Assembly (NCBI RefSeq): GCF_003034915.1
Contig: NZ_PZJX01000050.1
Coordinates: 62,001-126,000 of the forward strand
Direction: 5' to 3'
DNA from: Mesorhizobium helmanticense
Lineage (GTDB): Bacteria > Pseudomonadota > Alphaproteobacteria > Rhizobiales > Rhizobiaceae
DNA length: 64,000 nt
Shown here: piece by piece, positions 1-7,452 of the stretch
Layout of the letters: every line of letters begins with the position of its first letter
How positions within the stretch are numbered: the stretch's first letter is position 1
Translations under genes and position numbers: made by a program
The notes under the pieces: generated by a model
The model's input: only the letters and a program-made list of their open reading frames with translations
Database searches by the model: none
What the model was told of the DNA's origin: nothing

Positions 1-2
1 CC

Positions 3-623
3 GATAGCGGTTTGCCGGACCTGCTGCGGGCCTTCGCCGTCAGTCATCCGCGCGTCAGGATCGAATTGCGCGTTGGCCGCTCCGCCGAATTGACCCAGGC
101 GCTGCAGGCCGGCGGTCTCGATCTGGCGATCGCCATGCGCCAGGCCTCCGCGCCGGACGAAGTCGGCCTGCTCAGGGAGCCGATGGTGTGGCTCTGTTCA
201 CAAAAGGGATTGGCCGTGCGCCAGGACGAGATACCGCTGGCGCTGCTCGATCCGCATTGCGGCTTTCGCGAAGCAGCGATCGCCGCACTTGATGCGGCAG
301 GCCGCCGCTATCGCATCGCGGCTGGCAGCGCCAGCCTGGCCGGCCTGCGCACAGCCGTGAATGCCGGCATCGCGCTGACGTTGAGGACGGCGCGCTTCGC
401 CCACTCCGGCATCGTCGAAGCGCCGCGCGATCTTGCCCTGCCGGCGGTTCCGATTGCCGAATTCGCCATTCGGCTGCGCAAAGGCGCCGAGCGGCCGGCG
501 CAGGATCTTGCCGCGCTGCTGAGCGCAGTCTTTCAATGTCCGCCTGATCGTCGCAAAGAGTGGGCGCCCGCAAGAATGAGCGCTGCAAAGAAAAAGCCGA
601 CCTTACGATCGGCTGGAGGTTAG
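3..623 (+). CDS. LysR-family transcriptional regulator, 5' part outside the window
   Basis: This is the C-terminal part of a LysR-type regulator; the reading frame is already open at the left edge, so the start and the N-terminal helix-turn-helix (about 90 residues) lie outside. About 206 residues are visible. They fit the LysR effector-binding domain: the HPRVRIELRVG strand, an ALQAGGLDLAIAM segment and a PMVWLCS strand are typical of its first lobe. The effector and targets cannot be told. The last 15 or so residues (KKKPTLRSAGG end) extend past the domain and overlap a hairpin that looks like the terminator of the converging permease gene. Confidence 0.85.
   Translation, partial: DSGLPDLLRAFAVSHPRVRIELRVGRSAELTQALQAGGLDLAIAMRQASAPDEVGLLREPMVWLCSQKGLAVRQDEIPLALLDPHCGFREAAIAALDAAGRRYRIAAGSASLAGLRTAVNAGIALTLRTARFAHSGIVEAPRDLALPAVPIAEFAIRLRKGAERPAQDLAALLSAVFQCPPDRRKEWAPARMSAAKKKPTLRSAGG
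591..614 (-). terminator. Putative intrinsic terminator of the DMT permease gene
   Basis: On the minus strand a 6-bp stem AGCCGA/TCGGCT with an 8-base loop is followed by five T residues. It lies 113 bases downstream of the permease stop and inside the last codons of the converging LysR gene. The stem is short, so this is tentative. Confidence 0.45.
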
Positions 624-726
624 ACGGGTCGAGGGGTTTGGGGGGACTTGGGGGTGACCCGTCACGGCCACAATGCCTAAACCCCGTGATGGTTCCATGA
701 CTTTGCAGATTTATTTCAGCACATGA

Positions 727-1614
727 TCAAAGTGCGGCGCGTTGCCTTGCCACCAGCCAGTCGCGCCCGGCATGGGCGAATACGGCGCAGAGCACGATGG
801 CGCCGCCGATCATGCTGGCGGCCGGCGGAATCTCGGCCAGGAACAGGAAGGCGAACAGGATCGCAAACGGCACTTCGGCCGAACCGAGCAGGCCGGATTC
901 CGCCGCTGGAATGAGGCGCGCGCCCTCCGTCCACAGGATCGAGGCGAGTGCGAAGGAGGCGCCAAAGGTGGCGAGCAGCACGGCATCCCTTGGCGACACC
1001 GCCAGCGGATCGGTAACGAGCCAGCCGAGCACGAACAGAAGGAATGCCGCCACCGCACCGGCCCACACCACCGGCGTATCGCGAAAGGCACGCACCATGA
1101 TCATGTAGAGCGCGCCGCCGATCGTCATCAGCAGCGCCAGCCCGTCGCCCAACAGATGCCCGGTGCCGAAGCCGGACCAGACCATGATGCCCACGCCGCA
1201 GAGGGAGACGGCGGCGGCCAACATCGTCTGCAGCCGGAATCTCTCGTGCACCAGAGCCCAGGCCAGCAGCGCGGTGACGAAGGGCGCGGTGGCGTAAATG
1301 ACGGCGACATTGGCGACGTAGGTGAATTTGAACGCAGAGATGAAGGCGATGCTGGCCAGCGCTCCCTCGACGGCCAGTAGCCAGCCTCGCCAGCCAAGCC
1401 GCAGGCTTTCGCGCCCGCCGGAGCGGCGGCGGCGCCAAAGCACATAGAGCGTGATCAGGATCGAGCCGACAAAGCCGCGCCAGCAGGTGATGGTCAGCGG
1501 ATCGGCATGGATCGACTTGGTCAGCACGCCGGTGAGGCCGAAGACAGCCGCCGACGCCGAAACCAGGATGATGCCAAGGGTTCGCTCGGCGGCGGCGTCG
1601 GTGGTGCCCGGCAT
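727..1614 (-). CDS. EamA/RhaT-type drug/metabolite transporter (DMT) permease
   Basis: An inner-membrane protein of about 295 residues with roughly ten hydrophobic segments in two homologous halves, as expected for the 10-TMS DMT superfamily. The WRGF motif after helix 2 and the late GSAEVPFAILFAFLFLAE segment are typical of EamA domains. The substrate cannot be told from sequence. I prefer the ATG at 1614 because AGAGG sits nine bases upstream; an ATG at 1632 in the same frame has no obvious Shine-Dalgarno sequence. It is divergent from the MerR-ATPase gene across a gap of about 240 bases, so that regulator may act on it, but this is inference. Confidence 0.88.
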   Translation of the reverse strand: MPGTTDAAAERTLGIILVSASAAVFGLTGVLTKSIHADPLTITCWRGFVGSILITLYVLWRRRRSGGRESLRLGWRGWLLAVEGALASIAFISAFKFTYVANVAVIYATAPFVTALLAWALVHERFRLQTMLAAAVSLCGVGIMVWSGFGTGHLLGDGLALLMTIGGALYMIMVRAFRDTPVVWAGAVAAFLLFVLGWLVTDPLAVSPRDAVLLATFGASFALASILWTEGARLIPAAESGLLGSAEVPFAILFAFLFLAEIPPAASMIGGAIVLCAVFAHAGRDWLVARQRAAL

Positions 1615-1788
1615 GCTCAAGACCTCTGTCATTTCGCCAGACTACGCCGTCTCGTCCTGACACCATACTGTCAGCAGGATTGCCAGATCCTACAGCCGCT
1701 TGCGGGAATGTTCGTTGCCAACGATCAGCAGGCCGGCCGTGAAGATCAGGGCAGCCTTTGGCCGCGGGACACACTTCGAACGTCGCTG

Positions 1789-1819
1789 TTGACTTGGCCC
1801 CTGGGTCAGCCCCGATAAG
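1789..1819 (+). promoter_or_regulatory. Candidate MerR-type promoter with 19-bp spacer and dyad
   Basis: A TTGACT hexamer (1789-1794) and a GATAAG hexamer (1814-1819) are separated by 19 bases, the over-long spacing typical of promoters activated by MerR-family proteins. Inside the spacer lies an imperfect dyad, TGGCCC-CT-GGGTCA (1795-1808, one mismatched pair). It points into the MerR-ATPase gene that starts 35 bases downstream, suggesting autoregulation. The hexamers and dyad are read directly; the function is inferred. Confidence 0.5.
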
Positions 1820-1854
1820 ATAAGAAAGCGGTCAGCCAGCAACAAGGTGATTCC

Positions 1855-2889
1855 ATGCGCTCCTCCGCCCAGTTCCTGAACGCTTCCGAAGCCGCCAGCC
1901 GGCTAGGCGTGTCGGCCAAGGCCCTGCGGCTCTATGAGCAGCGAGGCCTGATCGCTCCGATCCGCACCGCGGCCGGATGGCGGGCCTACGGTCCTGTCGA
2001 GATGAGCCGCGCGGCCGAGATCGCGGCATTGCGCGGACTTGGCTTCAGCCTGGCCCAGGTGGCGCGGGTGCTGGAGGGCGACGCCAGAGGCATGGAGCCA
2101 GCCTTGGCCGCGCACCAGGCGGTCCTCGAGGGTCGCCTGCGTCAGCTTGTCGGCATTATCGAGAAGATAGGCAGCCTGCGGGATGGCCTCGCTGGAGGCG
2201 AAGCGCCAACCATTGCGGAACTGGCGTGCCTGATGATGCCAGATACCGGACCCGGCGTCGCTTTCGACCTTCCCTGGCCCTGGGGTGGCGAGCGGTTCGA
2301 ACTGGGACCGGTCCGGACGCTGAACTACATCGTCGGTCCGCTGGGCAGCGGCAAGACCCGGCTGGCGCGGCGCCTTGCCGAGAGCCTGCCCAACACCGCT
2401 TTCCTTGGCCTGGACCGTTTGGCGGACGGATGTGCTGTGGCTCTTGCCAGCATGGACGCCGATCCGGCGCTAAGGGCACGGGTCGACCGGACGCTGGCCT
2501 GGCTCGTGGAGGATGGCGCCGCGGTGTCGGACGCACTGCTTGCCCTCCTCGCTGGGTTGGAAACCGAAGGTCCGGCCGTCCTGGTCGTCGACATGATCGA
2601 GCAGGGGCTGGACCAGGCCTCCCAGGAGGCGCTGATTGCCCATCTGCGCCGCCGTGGCCCCGGTGGTCGGCCGCTTTTCCTGCTCACGCGCTCCTGCGCA
2701 ATCCTGGATCTGGCGGCGGTTGGCATTGATGAACCGATCATCCTCTGCCCCGCCAATCACAGTCCGCCAACCTATGTCGCCCCATACCCCGGCACTCCTG
2801 GCTACGAGGCCGTTGCCACCTGCCTGGCCTCGCCTGAGGTGCGGGCGCGGACGGAAGGCGTTGTTGCATGGCGGCCTGAGGTCGCCTGA
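1855..2889 (+). CDS. MerR-family regulator fused to a C-terminal P-loop ATPase domain
   Basis: The protein has 344 residues. Residues 8-75 form a MerR winged helix (SRLGVSAKALRLYEQRGLI, then GLGFSLAQVARVL), followed by a helical dimerisation segment to about 115. Instead of a small effector domain, residues 150-300 look like a P-loop NTPase: Walker A GPLGSGKT at 161-168, a Walker B-like AVLVVD at 241-246 and a GLD motif at 251-253 resembling an ABC/AAA_21 D-loop. The usual glutamate after the Walker B aspartate is methionine here (D246-M247), with glutamate at 249, so hydrolysis may be weak or absent. The ATG follows an AAGGTG ribosome site. The ligand and targets are unknown. Confidence 0.82.
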   Translation: MRSSAQFLNASEAASRLGVSAKALRLYEQRGLIAPIRTAAGWRAYGPVEMSRAAEIAALRGLGFSLAQVARVLEGDARGMEPALAAHQAVLEGRLRQLVGIIEKIGSLRDGLAGGEAPTIAELACLMMPDTGPGVAFDLPWPWGGERFELGPVRTLNYIVGPLGSGKTRLARRLAESLPNTAFLGLDRLADGCAVALASMDADPALRARVDRTLAWLVEDGAAVSDALLALLAGLETEGPAVLVVDMIEQGLDQASQEALIAHLRRRGPGGRPLFLLTRSCAILDLAAVGIDEPIILCPANHSPPTYVAPYPGTPGYEAVATCLASPEVRARTEGVVAWRPEVA

Positions 2890-2914
2890 ATCCCTCACTC
2901 CAGCTGCGACGCGC

Positions 2915-4426
2915 TCACTGCGTCGCCTGGTAGAGTTCCGAAGCGGCCTCTTTCAGCGCGCGTCGGCCGTCCGGCCTGAAATACATCATGTGCCCACCCT
3001 CCACTACATCGAGGCGGATGGGTTTTGCATCGGTGAGCGACGGGATCTGATTCACCAGATAGCGCGAGGCCAGATAGGGCGTGACGAGATCGGTGTAGCC
3101 GTTGACGATCACGACGCCGAGCGCAGGGTTCAACGAGCGCGCCCGCTGCAGATCGTCCATCACCCCGGCATAGCCTTGCCGCGAGGTGCCGTAGTCCCAA
3201 TTGCGGCTGATCTCGCCGTTGAGCAACCGGTAGCTGACATCGGTGCGGTAGTTCAGCTCGTCGCTGATATAGCCGGTGAAGGCCGAGGTCAGCACCGGTA
3301 CGCTGCGGTCGAGCACCGGATCCGGGCCGGCGATGCGGGCGCTCTCGGGCGCGATATCTGCCGTGGCGATCGTGCCATCATAGGGACTGAGCACTTTGCC
3401 GTTGGCGCGGGCGAACTCCCTGGCGAACAGGCCGGTCGGGATGCGGGCAAAATTCCGCTGGACGAGTTCGAGCGGCAGGCCGGTGATGTCGGCCACGCGC
3501 TGGCTGGCCACCCGCCCGCCTTGTTCCAGCCCGCTGGCCAAAGCCGTAAGATAGCCGCCCAGCGCATAGTGCTCGACCTCGGCGAGCTTCTCCTGAAGCG
3601 CATGGCCGGTAATGCCTTCGCTGCGCAGGCGTACCGCCGCGAGCGACGGCAGTTCGAGCGCCCAGTGCAGCGGCTCGAATTCGTCGGGCTGCACCAGCAT
3701 GAACTCCAGCGCCGGCGAGATCAGCACGATACCGTTTGGGCTGATGCCGATATCCTCCTGCAAGGTCCTGGCGAGCAGCGCCGCCCGGAACCCGCCATAG
3801 CTTTCGCCGGCGAGGAAGAGCGGCGATGCGGTGCGGCCGTTCTGCGCAAGATAGAGCCGGATGAAGGCGCCTATCGAACTCGCATCCTGGTTGACGCCCC
3901 AGAAATCGTGCGTGTTCTGGCCCGGCGCCTCGCGGCTGTAGCCGGTTCCGACGGGATCGACGAAGACGAGGTCGGTCATGTCGAGCCAACTGTCTGGATT
4001 GTCGATGAGTTTTTGCGGCGAGGGCAGGAATTGCCCATCGTTTCCGGTGCCGATTACGCGCGGGCCGAGCGCGCCGAGATGCAGATAGGCGGACGCCGCT
4101 CCGGGGCCGCCATTGAAGACGAAGGTGATGGGACGCCGCGGCTCCTTCGCCGCGTCGTCTGGCAACCGCCTGACATAGGCGACATAGAAGATCTCCGCTG
4201 TGACCTCGCCCTTGCCGGAAAGCAGAGACAACGTGCCGGCCTTAGCCTGATAGTCGAGCTTGCGCCCGGCCAGCGTGATCGAATGGTCTGTGGTCTGCGG
4301 TGGCGGCAGCAGCGACAGCACGCCGCCCGTGGGCGCCGGGCGCCCAGCCGTTTCGGCCAGGACAGGCTGCGCGAAGCCGGCAAGCACCAGCAGGATGAGG
4401 GAGATCAGTTTCAGCTTGAACGGCAT
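2915..4426 (-). CDS. Secreted S10-family serine carboxypeptidase-like protein
   Basis: A 503-residue alpha/beta-hydrolase peptidase of family S10. Residues 1-24 form a signal peptide ending in PVLA, so it should act in the periplasm or outside. The family signatures are in order: oxyanion segment NGGPGAAS at 105-112, nucleophile S209 in GESYGG, D446 in NGYTD and H479 in EGGHM, giving a complete Ser-Asp-His triad. Bacterial members are poorly characterised, so the peptide substrate is unknown. It converges with the MerR-ATPase gene and is divergent from the OsmC gene, and it is probably transcribed alone. Confidence 0.9.
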   Translation of the reverse strand: MPFKLKLISLILLVLAGFAQPVLAETAGRPAPTGGVLSLLPPPQTTDHSITLAGRKLDYQAKAGTLSLLSGKGEVTAEIFYVAYVRRLPDDAAKEPRRPITFVFNGGPGAASAYLHLGALGPRVIGTGNDGQFLPSPQKLIDNPDSWLDMTDLVFVDPVGTGYSREAPGQNTHDFWGVNQDASSIGAFIRLYLAQNGRTASPLFLAGESYGGFRAALLARTLQEDIGISPNGIVLISPALEFMLVQPDEFEPLHWALELPSLAAVRLRSEGITGHALQEKLAEVEHYALGGYLTALASGLEQGGRVASQRVADITGLPLELVQRNFARIPTGLFAREFARANGKVLSPYDGTIATADIAPESARIAGPDPVLDRSVPVLTSAFTGYISDELNYRTDVSYRLLNGEISRNWDYGTSRQGYAGVMDDLQRARSLNPALGVVIVNGYTDLVTPYLASRYLVNQIPSLTDAKPIRLDVVEGGHMMYFRPDGRRALKEAASELYQATQ

Positions 4427-4579
4427 GACAGCTCCGCGAGAACAACTCCCGCATAGGTATGGCCGAGGCGATCGAAGTCAAAGGAAATGGTCTGTGCGGT
4501 CCAAGCAATCTGCCACTTCGGTTTCGCTCAAACACAGCGGCTGCTATCAAGGCGCGAAAGACTGTCGAAAGGAACGGAA

Positions 4580-5086
4580 ATGGACGTGACCGCACTCAAG
4601 GCCATGCAGGCGCCGCTGAAGGAGGCCTATCGGGACGATGCGTCGCGCGCGCTGATCACGCTAAGGGCCAAGGGCTCGATCGATGACGAGTCGATCGCTT
4701 GCAAGGTCGAAACGGGCAGGGCGCTTGCCGTTGCCGGCCTGCATCCCGCAACCGGCGGTTCGGGGCTCGAACTCTGCTCCGGCGACATGCTGCTGGAGGC
4801 GCTGGTCGCATGCGCCGGCGTGACGTTGAAGGCGGTGGCGACGGCGCTGGAATTCAGGCTCGGCGCCGCCACTGTGGAAGCCGAAGGCGATCTCGATTTT
4901 CGCGGCACGCTTGGCGTGGCAAAAGATGCGCCGGTCGGCTTCCGCGCCATCAGGCTTAATTTCGGCCTCGACACCGACGAGCCGCAGGAGCGCATCGATG
5001 CGCTGCTTAAGCTGACCGAACGCTATTGCGTGGTGTTCCAGACCATCAACACCAAGCCGGAACTGACCGTAAGCGCGCGACGTTGA
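4580..5086 (+). CDS. OsmC family protein
   Basis: A 168-residue protein of the OsmC/Ohr fold, whose members reduce organic hydroperoxides with a cysteine pair. The segment LVACAGVTLKAVA is the conserved OsmC helix carrying the first cysteine, and the C-terminal ERYCVVFQTI holds the second, so both positions appear to be filled. The ATG at 4580 is preferred because AAGGAACGG lies just upstream and the protein then begins directly with the domain; in-frame codons further upstream encode unlike sequence. It is followed by a palindromic intergenic repeat. The exact subfamily and substrate are not determined. Confidence 0.85.
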   Translation: MDVTALKAMQAPLKEAYRDDASRALITLRAKGSIDDESIACKVETGRALAVAGLHPATGGSGLELCSGDMLLEALVACAGVTLKAVATALEFRLGAATVEAEGDLDFRGTLGVAKDAPVGFRAIRLNFGLDTDEPQERIDALLKLTERYCVVFQTINTKPELTVSARR

Positions 5087-5093
5087 CGCTGCC

Positions 5094-5275
5094 AATCTCC
5101 CCCCTTGTGGGGGAGATGCCCGGCAGGGCAGAGGGGCGCGCTGTCCCGCCGGCCTCTCAGCACTGTTCAATCAGACCAAGCCCGTTCGTAACGGATAGAT
5201 TAAGCGAAGGTCGGCGATCCTTCACGCCCCCCTCTGTCCTGCCGGACATCTCCCCCACGAGGGGGGAGATTGCAG
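5094..5275. repeat. Palindromic intergenic mosaic repeat, family A, copy 1
   Basis: Two inverted arms of about 50 bases flank a central segment. The left arm (5094-5143) carries TCTCCCCCCTTGTGGGGG then a CCGGCAGGGCAGAGGGG stretch; the right arm (5226-5275) is its near reverse complement. Each arm is itself a small hairpin built on a CTCCCCC..GGGGGAG core. The same unit recurs at 7227-7411 and, as a single arm, at 11726-11772. Elements of this type are well known between genes in Rhizobiales (RIME-like). Confidence 0.8.
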
Positions 5276-5291
5276 TTGCGGCGCCGCTTCC

Positions 5292-5513
5292 CTACTGTGC
5301 CGATGGTTCCTCGGCATCGCCTTCATCGGTGAAGGGCGAAGCGCTCGGCACACACTGCACTGCCCAGCCGGTCGGCGTCGGCTGCTTCTGGTACTCGGTG
5401 ACGGCATTGGTGCATTGTTCGCGGGTGTCGAAGGTGCTGGGCAGCACGACCATGCCGCCTTGCGGACCGGCGATCACCAGATACCAGACCAAAGCTACGC
5501 TCGAAGCCGCCAT
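5292..5513 (-). CDS. Small hypothetical protein, probably membrane-anchored or exported
   Basis: A 73-residue protein with a hydrophobic N-terminus (residues 3-22) that may be a signal or anchor segment, then a polar part with two cysteines (CTNAV and VQCVP) and an acidic end. I do not recognise a family. Support for it being real: a strong GAGGAA ribosome site lies eight bases before the ATG, and the spacing of the two cysteines suggests a small disulfide-bonded extracytoplasmic domain. It lies between a family A repeat and the lectin-like gene on the same strand. Confidence 0.55.
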   Translation of the reverse strand: MAASSVALVWYLVIAGPQGGMVVLPSTFDTREQCTNAVTEYQKQPTPTGWAVQCVPSASPFTDEGDAEEPSAQ

Positions 5514-5633
5514 GGGAATTTCCTCGCTGTGATTGTTGTGGGAGTCGCGACGATCCTATCAACTCCGCATGACAGACGAAAGCGCGGCCGGGGCGCGGCG
5601 ATGCGCCACGGCATCACAGCCGCGTGATAGCGC

Positions 5634-5660
5634 GATCCTCTCCGATTTCCGGAAAGGATC
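5634..5660. repeat. Short inverted repeat between two small secreted-protein genes
   Basis: Arms GATCCTCTCCG and CGGAAAGGATC pair over ten of eleven positions around a five-base loop. There is no T-run, so it is not a classical terminator. The sequence resembles the GATC/CCGAAAA palindromes at 39331 and 62581 and may be a degenerate relative of them. Confidence 0.5.
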
Positions 5661-5687
5661 ATGCGTTAAGGGTTTGCGAATACCGGC

Positions 5688-6317
5688 TCAGTTCGTTGCA
5701 AAGCAATAGAACAGGCCGTCGCCGCCGGTGCCCTTCAGCGCGTCCTGGCTACAGCCGCCGCGCGAGGCGTGCGAGGAGTTCCACGATTTGGCAGCGGCCG
5801 AATCGTCGAGGCCCATACGATCATGATGACCCACCATCGCCGCGCCTTCGGCCCCGCCCATTGTCCAGTCGCCGCAGGTCTGGTCGGCGATCTTCGTTCC
5901 ATCGGGCTTGGAGCCGGTCAGTATGTCGTGCCGGTTGGGCTTGTCGCCGCGGCCGTTGACGACCTCGCCCTTTTCGTCGAGCGCTGTCTGCTTGGTGATG
6001 GCGTTAGCGTCGCTGTGCAGCGAAGCGACGTCGTCGGCGATCTTGACGCCCTTGGCGTCGAACCACGGCCCCTTGCCGATGCGGTCGCGTGCATCGGTGT
6101 CGCTGGTCGAGAGATAGGCAGCCCAGGTCTTGCCGGTGACGCCGGCGGCTTCAGCCAGCGAGGCGCAATGCGCGTCCGCACCCTTCAGCCCACCGAGATC
6201 GGCACCCTTGCCGGATCCCACGCTGGTGACGAAGAAACTCATCGTCGCATCCTGTGCCGAGGCAACGCCGGCGGCTGCAAGCAAGGTGGCGGCGGTAACG
6301 AGAAGCAGTCTGCGCAT
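5688..6317 (-). CDS. Secreted lectin-like (endostatin/collagen-NC10-like) protein
   Basis: A 209-residue exported protein with a signal peptide (residues 1-21, cleaved after ASA). The mature part starts with the strand SFFVTSVGSG, then LKGADAHCASLAEAAG and WAAYLSTS, and ends with cysteine-containing segments including QTCGDWT, a GGCSQ stretch and a final FYCFA. This pattern is seen in small periplasmic proteins with a C-type-lectin/endostatin-like fold, common in rhizobia and without a known biological role. The fold assignment is from pattern recognition only. It has its own upstream region with an AGGACC-type ribosome site. Confidence 0.6.
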   Translation of the reverse strand: MRRLLLVTAATLLAAAGVASAQDATMSFFVTSVGSGKGADLGGLKGADAHCASLAEAAGVTGKTWAAYLSTSDTDARDRIGKGPWFDAKGVKIADDVASLHSDANAITKQTALDEKGEVVNGRGDKPNRHDILTGSKPDGTKIADQTCGDWTMGGAEGAAMVGHHDRMGLDDSAAAKSWNSSHASRGGCSQDALKGTGGDGLFYCFATN

Positions 6318-6392
6318 GATGGTCCTCCGGTTTCGAATGTTACATTCGAAGAACGTAGCCGGAGGCCTATTTCATCCCTCTTGAAGTCAAGT

Positions 6393-7139
6393 TTATTCCG
6401 GCTGCCGGTAGGCGACAAAGCGGTTGTGCTTGGCCTGGAAGATCAGCCCGGTTTCTTTCAGATCGGGGCTCGCCAGCGGCACGATGCGCTTGGCGATCTC
6501 AGACGGGTGCGGCAGCGTTTCCGGATCCTCGCCGGGTACGGCCAGCGCCCGCATGGCGGTACGGGTGGCGCCGGGGTCGGCGGCGTTGACGCGTAGCGCC
6601 GAGTTTTCCGCCTCATGCGCCCAGGAGCGCATCATGGTTTCGACCGCCGCCTTCGAAGCCGCATAGGGCGCCCAGAAGGCGCGCGCCGAATGCGCGGCGT
6701 TGGACGACAGGATGATGGCGCGGCCGGCGTCGGAGAGCCTCAGCAGCGGGTCGACCGAGCGGATCAGCCGCCAGGTCGAGGTGACGTTGATGGTCATCAC
6801 CTTCTCGAAGGTCTTGGCCTCGACATGGCCGATCGGCGAGATGACGCCGAGCACGGCGGCGTTGGCGACCAGGATGTCGAGCTTGCCCCAGCGCTCATGG
6901 ATGGCGCCGCCCAGCCGGTCGATGCCTGCCATGTCGGCAAGGTCGAGTGGCACCAGCGTCGCTTGTCCGCCAGCCGCCTTGATCTGGTCGTCGAGTTCCT
7001 CCAGCCCGCCGACAGTGCGCGCGACCGCAATCACATGCGCGCCGGCGGCGGCCAGTTCCTTGGCGATGAAATAACCGATGCCGCGAGAGGCACCGGTGAC
7101 GACCGCGACGCGGCCGGAGAGGTCGAGGGCAGGGGTCAC
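6393..7139 (-). CDS. SDR-family NAD(P)-dependent oxidoreductase
   Basis: A classical short-chain dehydrogenase of 248 residues. The Rossmann motif TGASRGIG lies at 15-22, the stabilising NAA motif is VANAAV near 91-96, and the catalytic residues are S145/S146, Y159 and K163 (YAASK). The start is a GTG at 7139 with GGAG eight bases upstream. It lies downstream of purF on the same strand but is separated from it by a 313-base gap filled by a family A repeat, so it is probably not tightly co-expressed. The substrate is unknown. Confidence 0.88.
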   Translation of the reverse strand: MTPALDLSGRVAVVTGASRGIGYFIAKELAAAGAHVIAVARTVGGLEELDDQIKAAGGQATLVPLDLADMAGIDRLGGAIHERWGKLDILVANAAVLGVISPIGHVEAKTFEKVMTINVTSTWRLIRSVDPLLRLSDAGRAIILSSNAAHSARAFWAPYAASKAAVETMMRSWAHEAENSALRVNAADPGATRTAMRALAVPGEDPETLPHPSEIAKRIVPLASPDLKETGLIFQAKHNRFVAYRQPE

Positions 7140-7226
7140 CGGGCAGCTCCGAAGGTTAGTGCTCTATGGCGAACTTTGTCCTGCCCAGTCGACCTGTGCG
7201 ATTGGCGAAAGAGGAGATGAGAGCTC

Positions 7227-7411
7227 GATCTCCCGCCTTGCGGGGGAGATGTCCGGCAGGACAGAGGGGGGTGTGAAGGATCACGGCGTACCGAATTGAG
7301 CCGATTCGGATGGTAAATCAGCCCGAGGGCACTGCTAGGATTGATTGACAGGCCGGAGGGACAGCACCCCCCTCTGCCCTGCCGGGCATCTCCCCCGCAA
7401 GGGGGGAGATC
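7227..7411. repeat. Palindromic intergenic mosaic repeat, family A, copy 2
   Basis: Left arm 7227-7271 and right arm 7364-7411 are near-perfect inverted copies of the family A unit (CTCCCCC..GGGGGAG hairpins with a CCGGCAGGACAGAGGGGGG stretch). Outside both arms the sequence TTTCGCCAAT appears in inverted orientation, so the element probably extends to about 7200-7446. It fills the 313-base gap between purF and the SDR gene; nothing else is visible there. Confidence 0.8.
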
Positions 7412-7452
7412 AGATATTCCGCCGGTTTCGCCAATCACAGTTGCGACAAGAC

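Noticed and set aside
653..665. GTGAC-CC-GTCAC inverted repeat between LysR and the DMT permease
   Set aside because: Five-bp arms in a GC-rich gap between converging genes; chance occurrence is likely.
2636..4456. Plus-strand open frame of 606 codons opposite the S10 peptidase gene
   Set aside because: It covers the peptidase gene in antisense, has no ribosome site or family, and the peptidase has a full catalytic triad and signal peptide.
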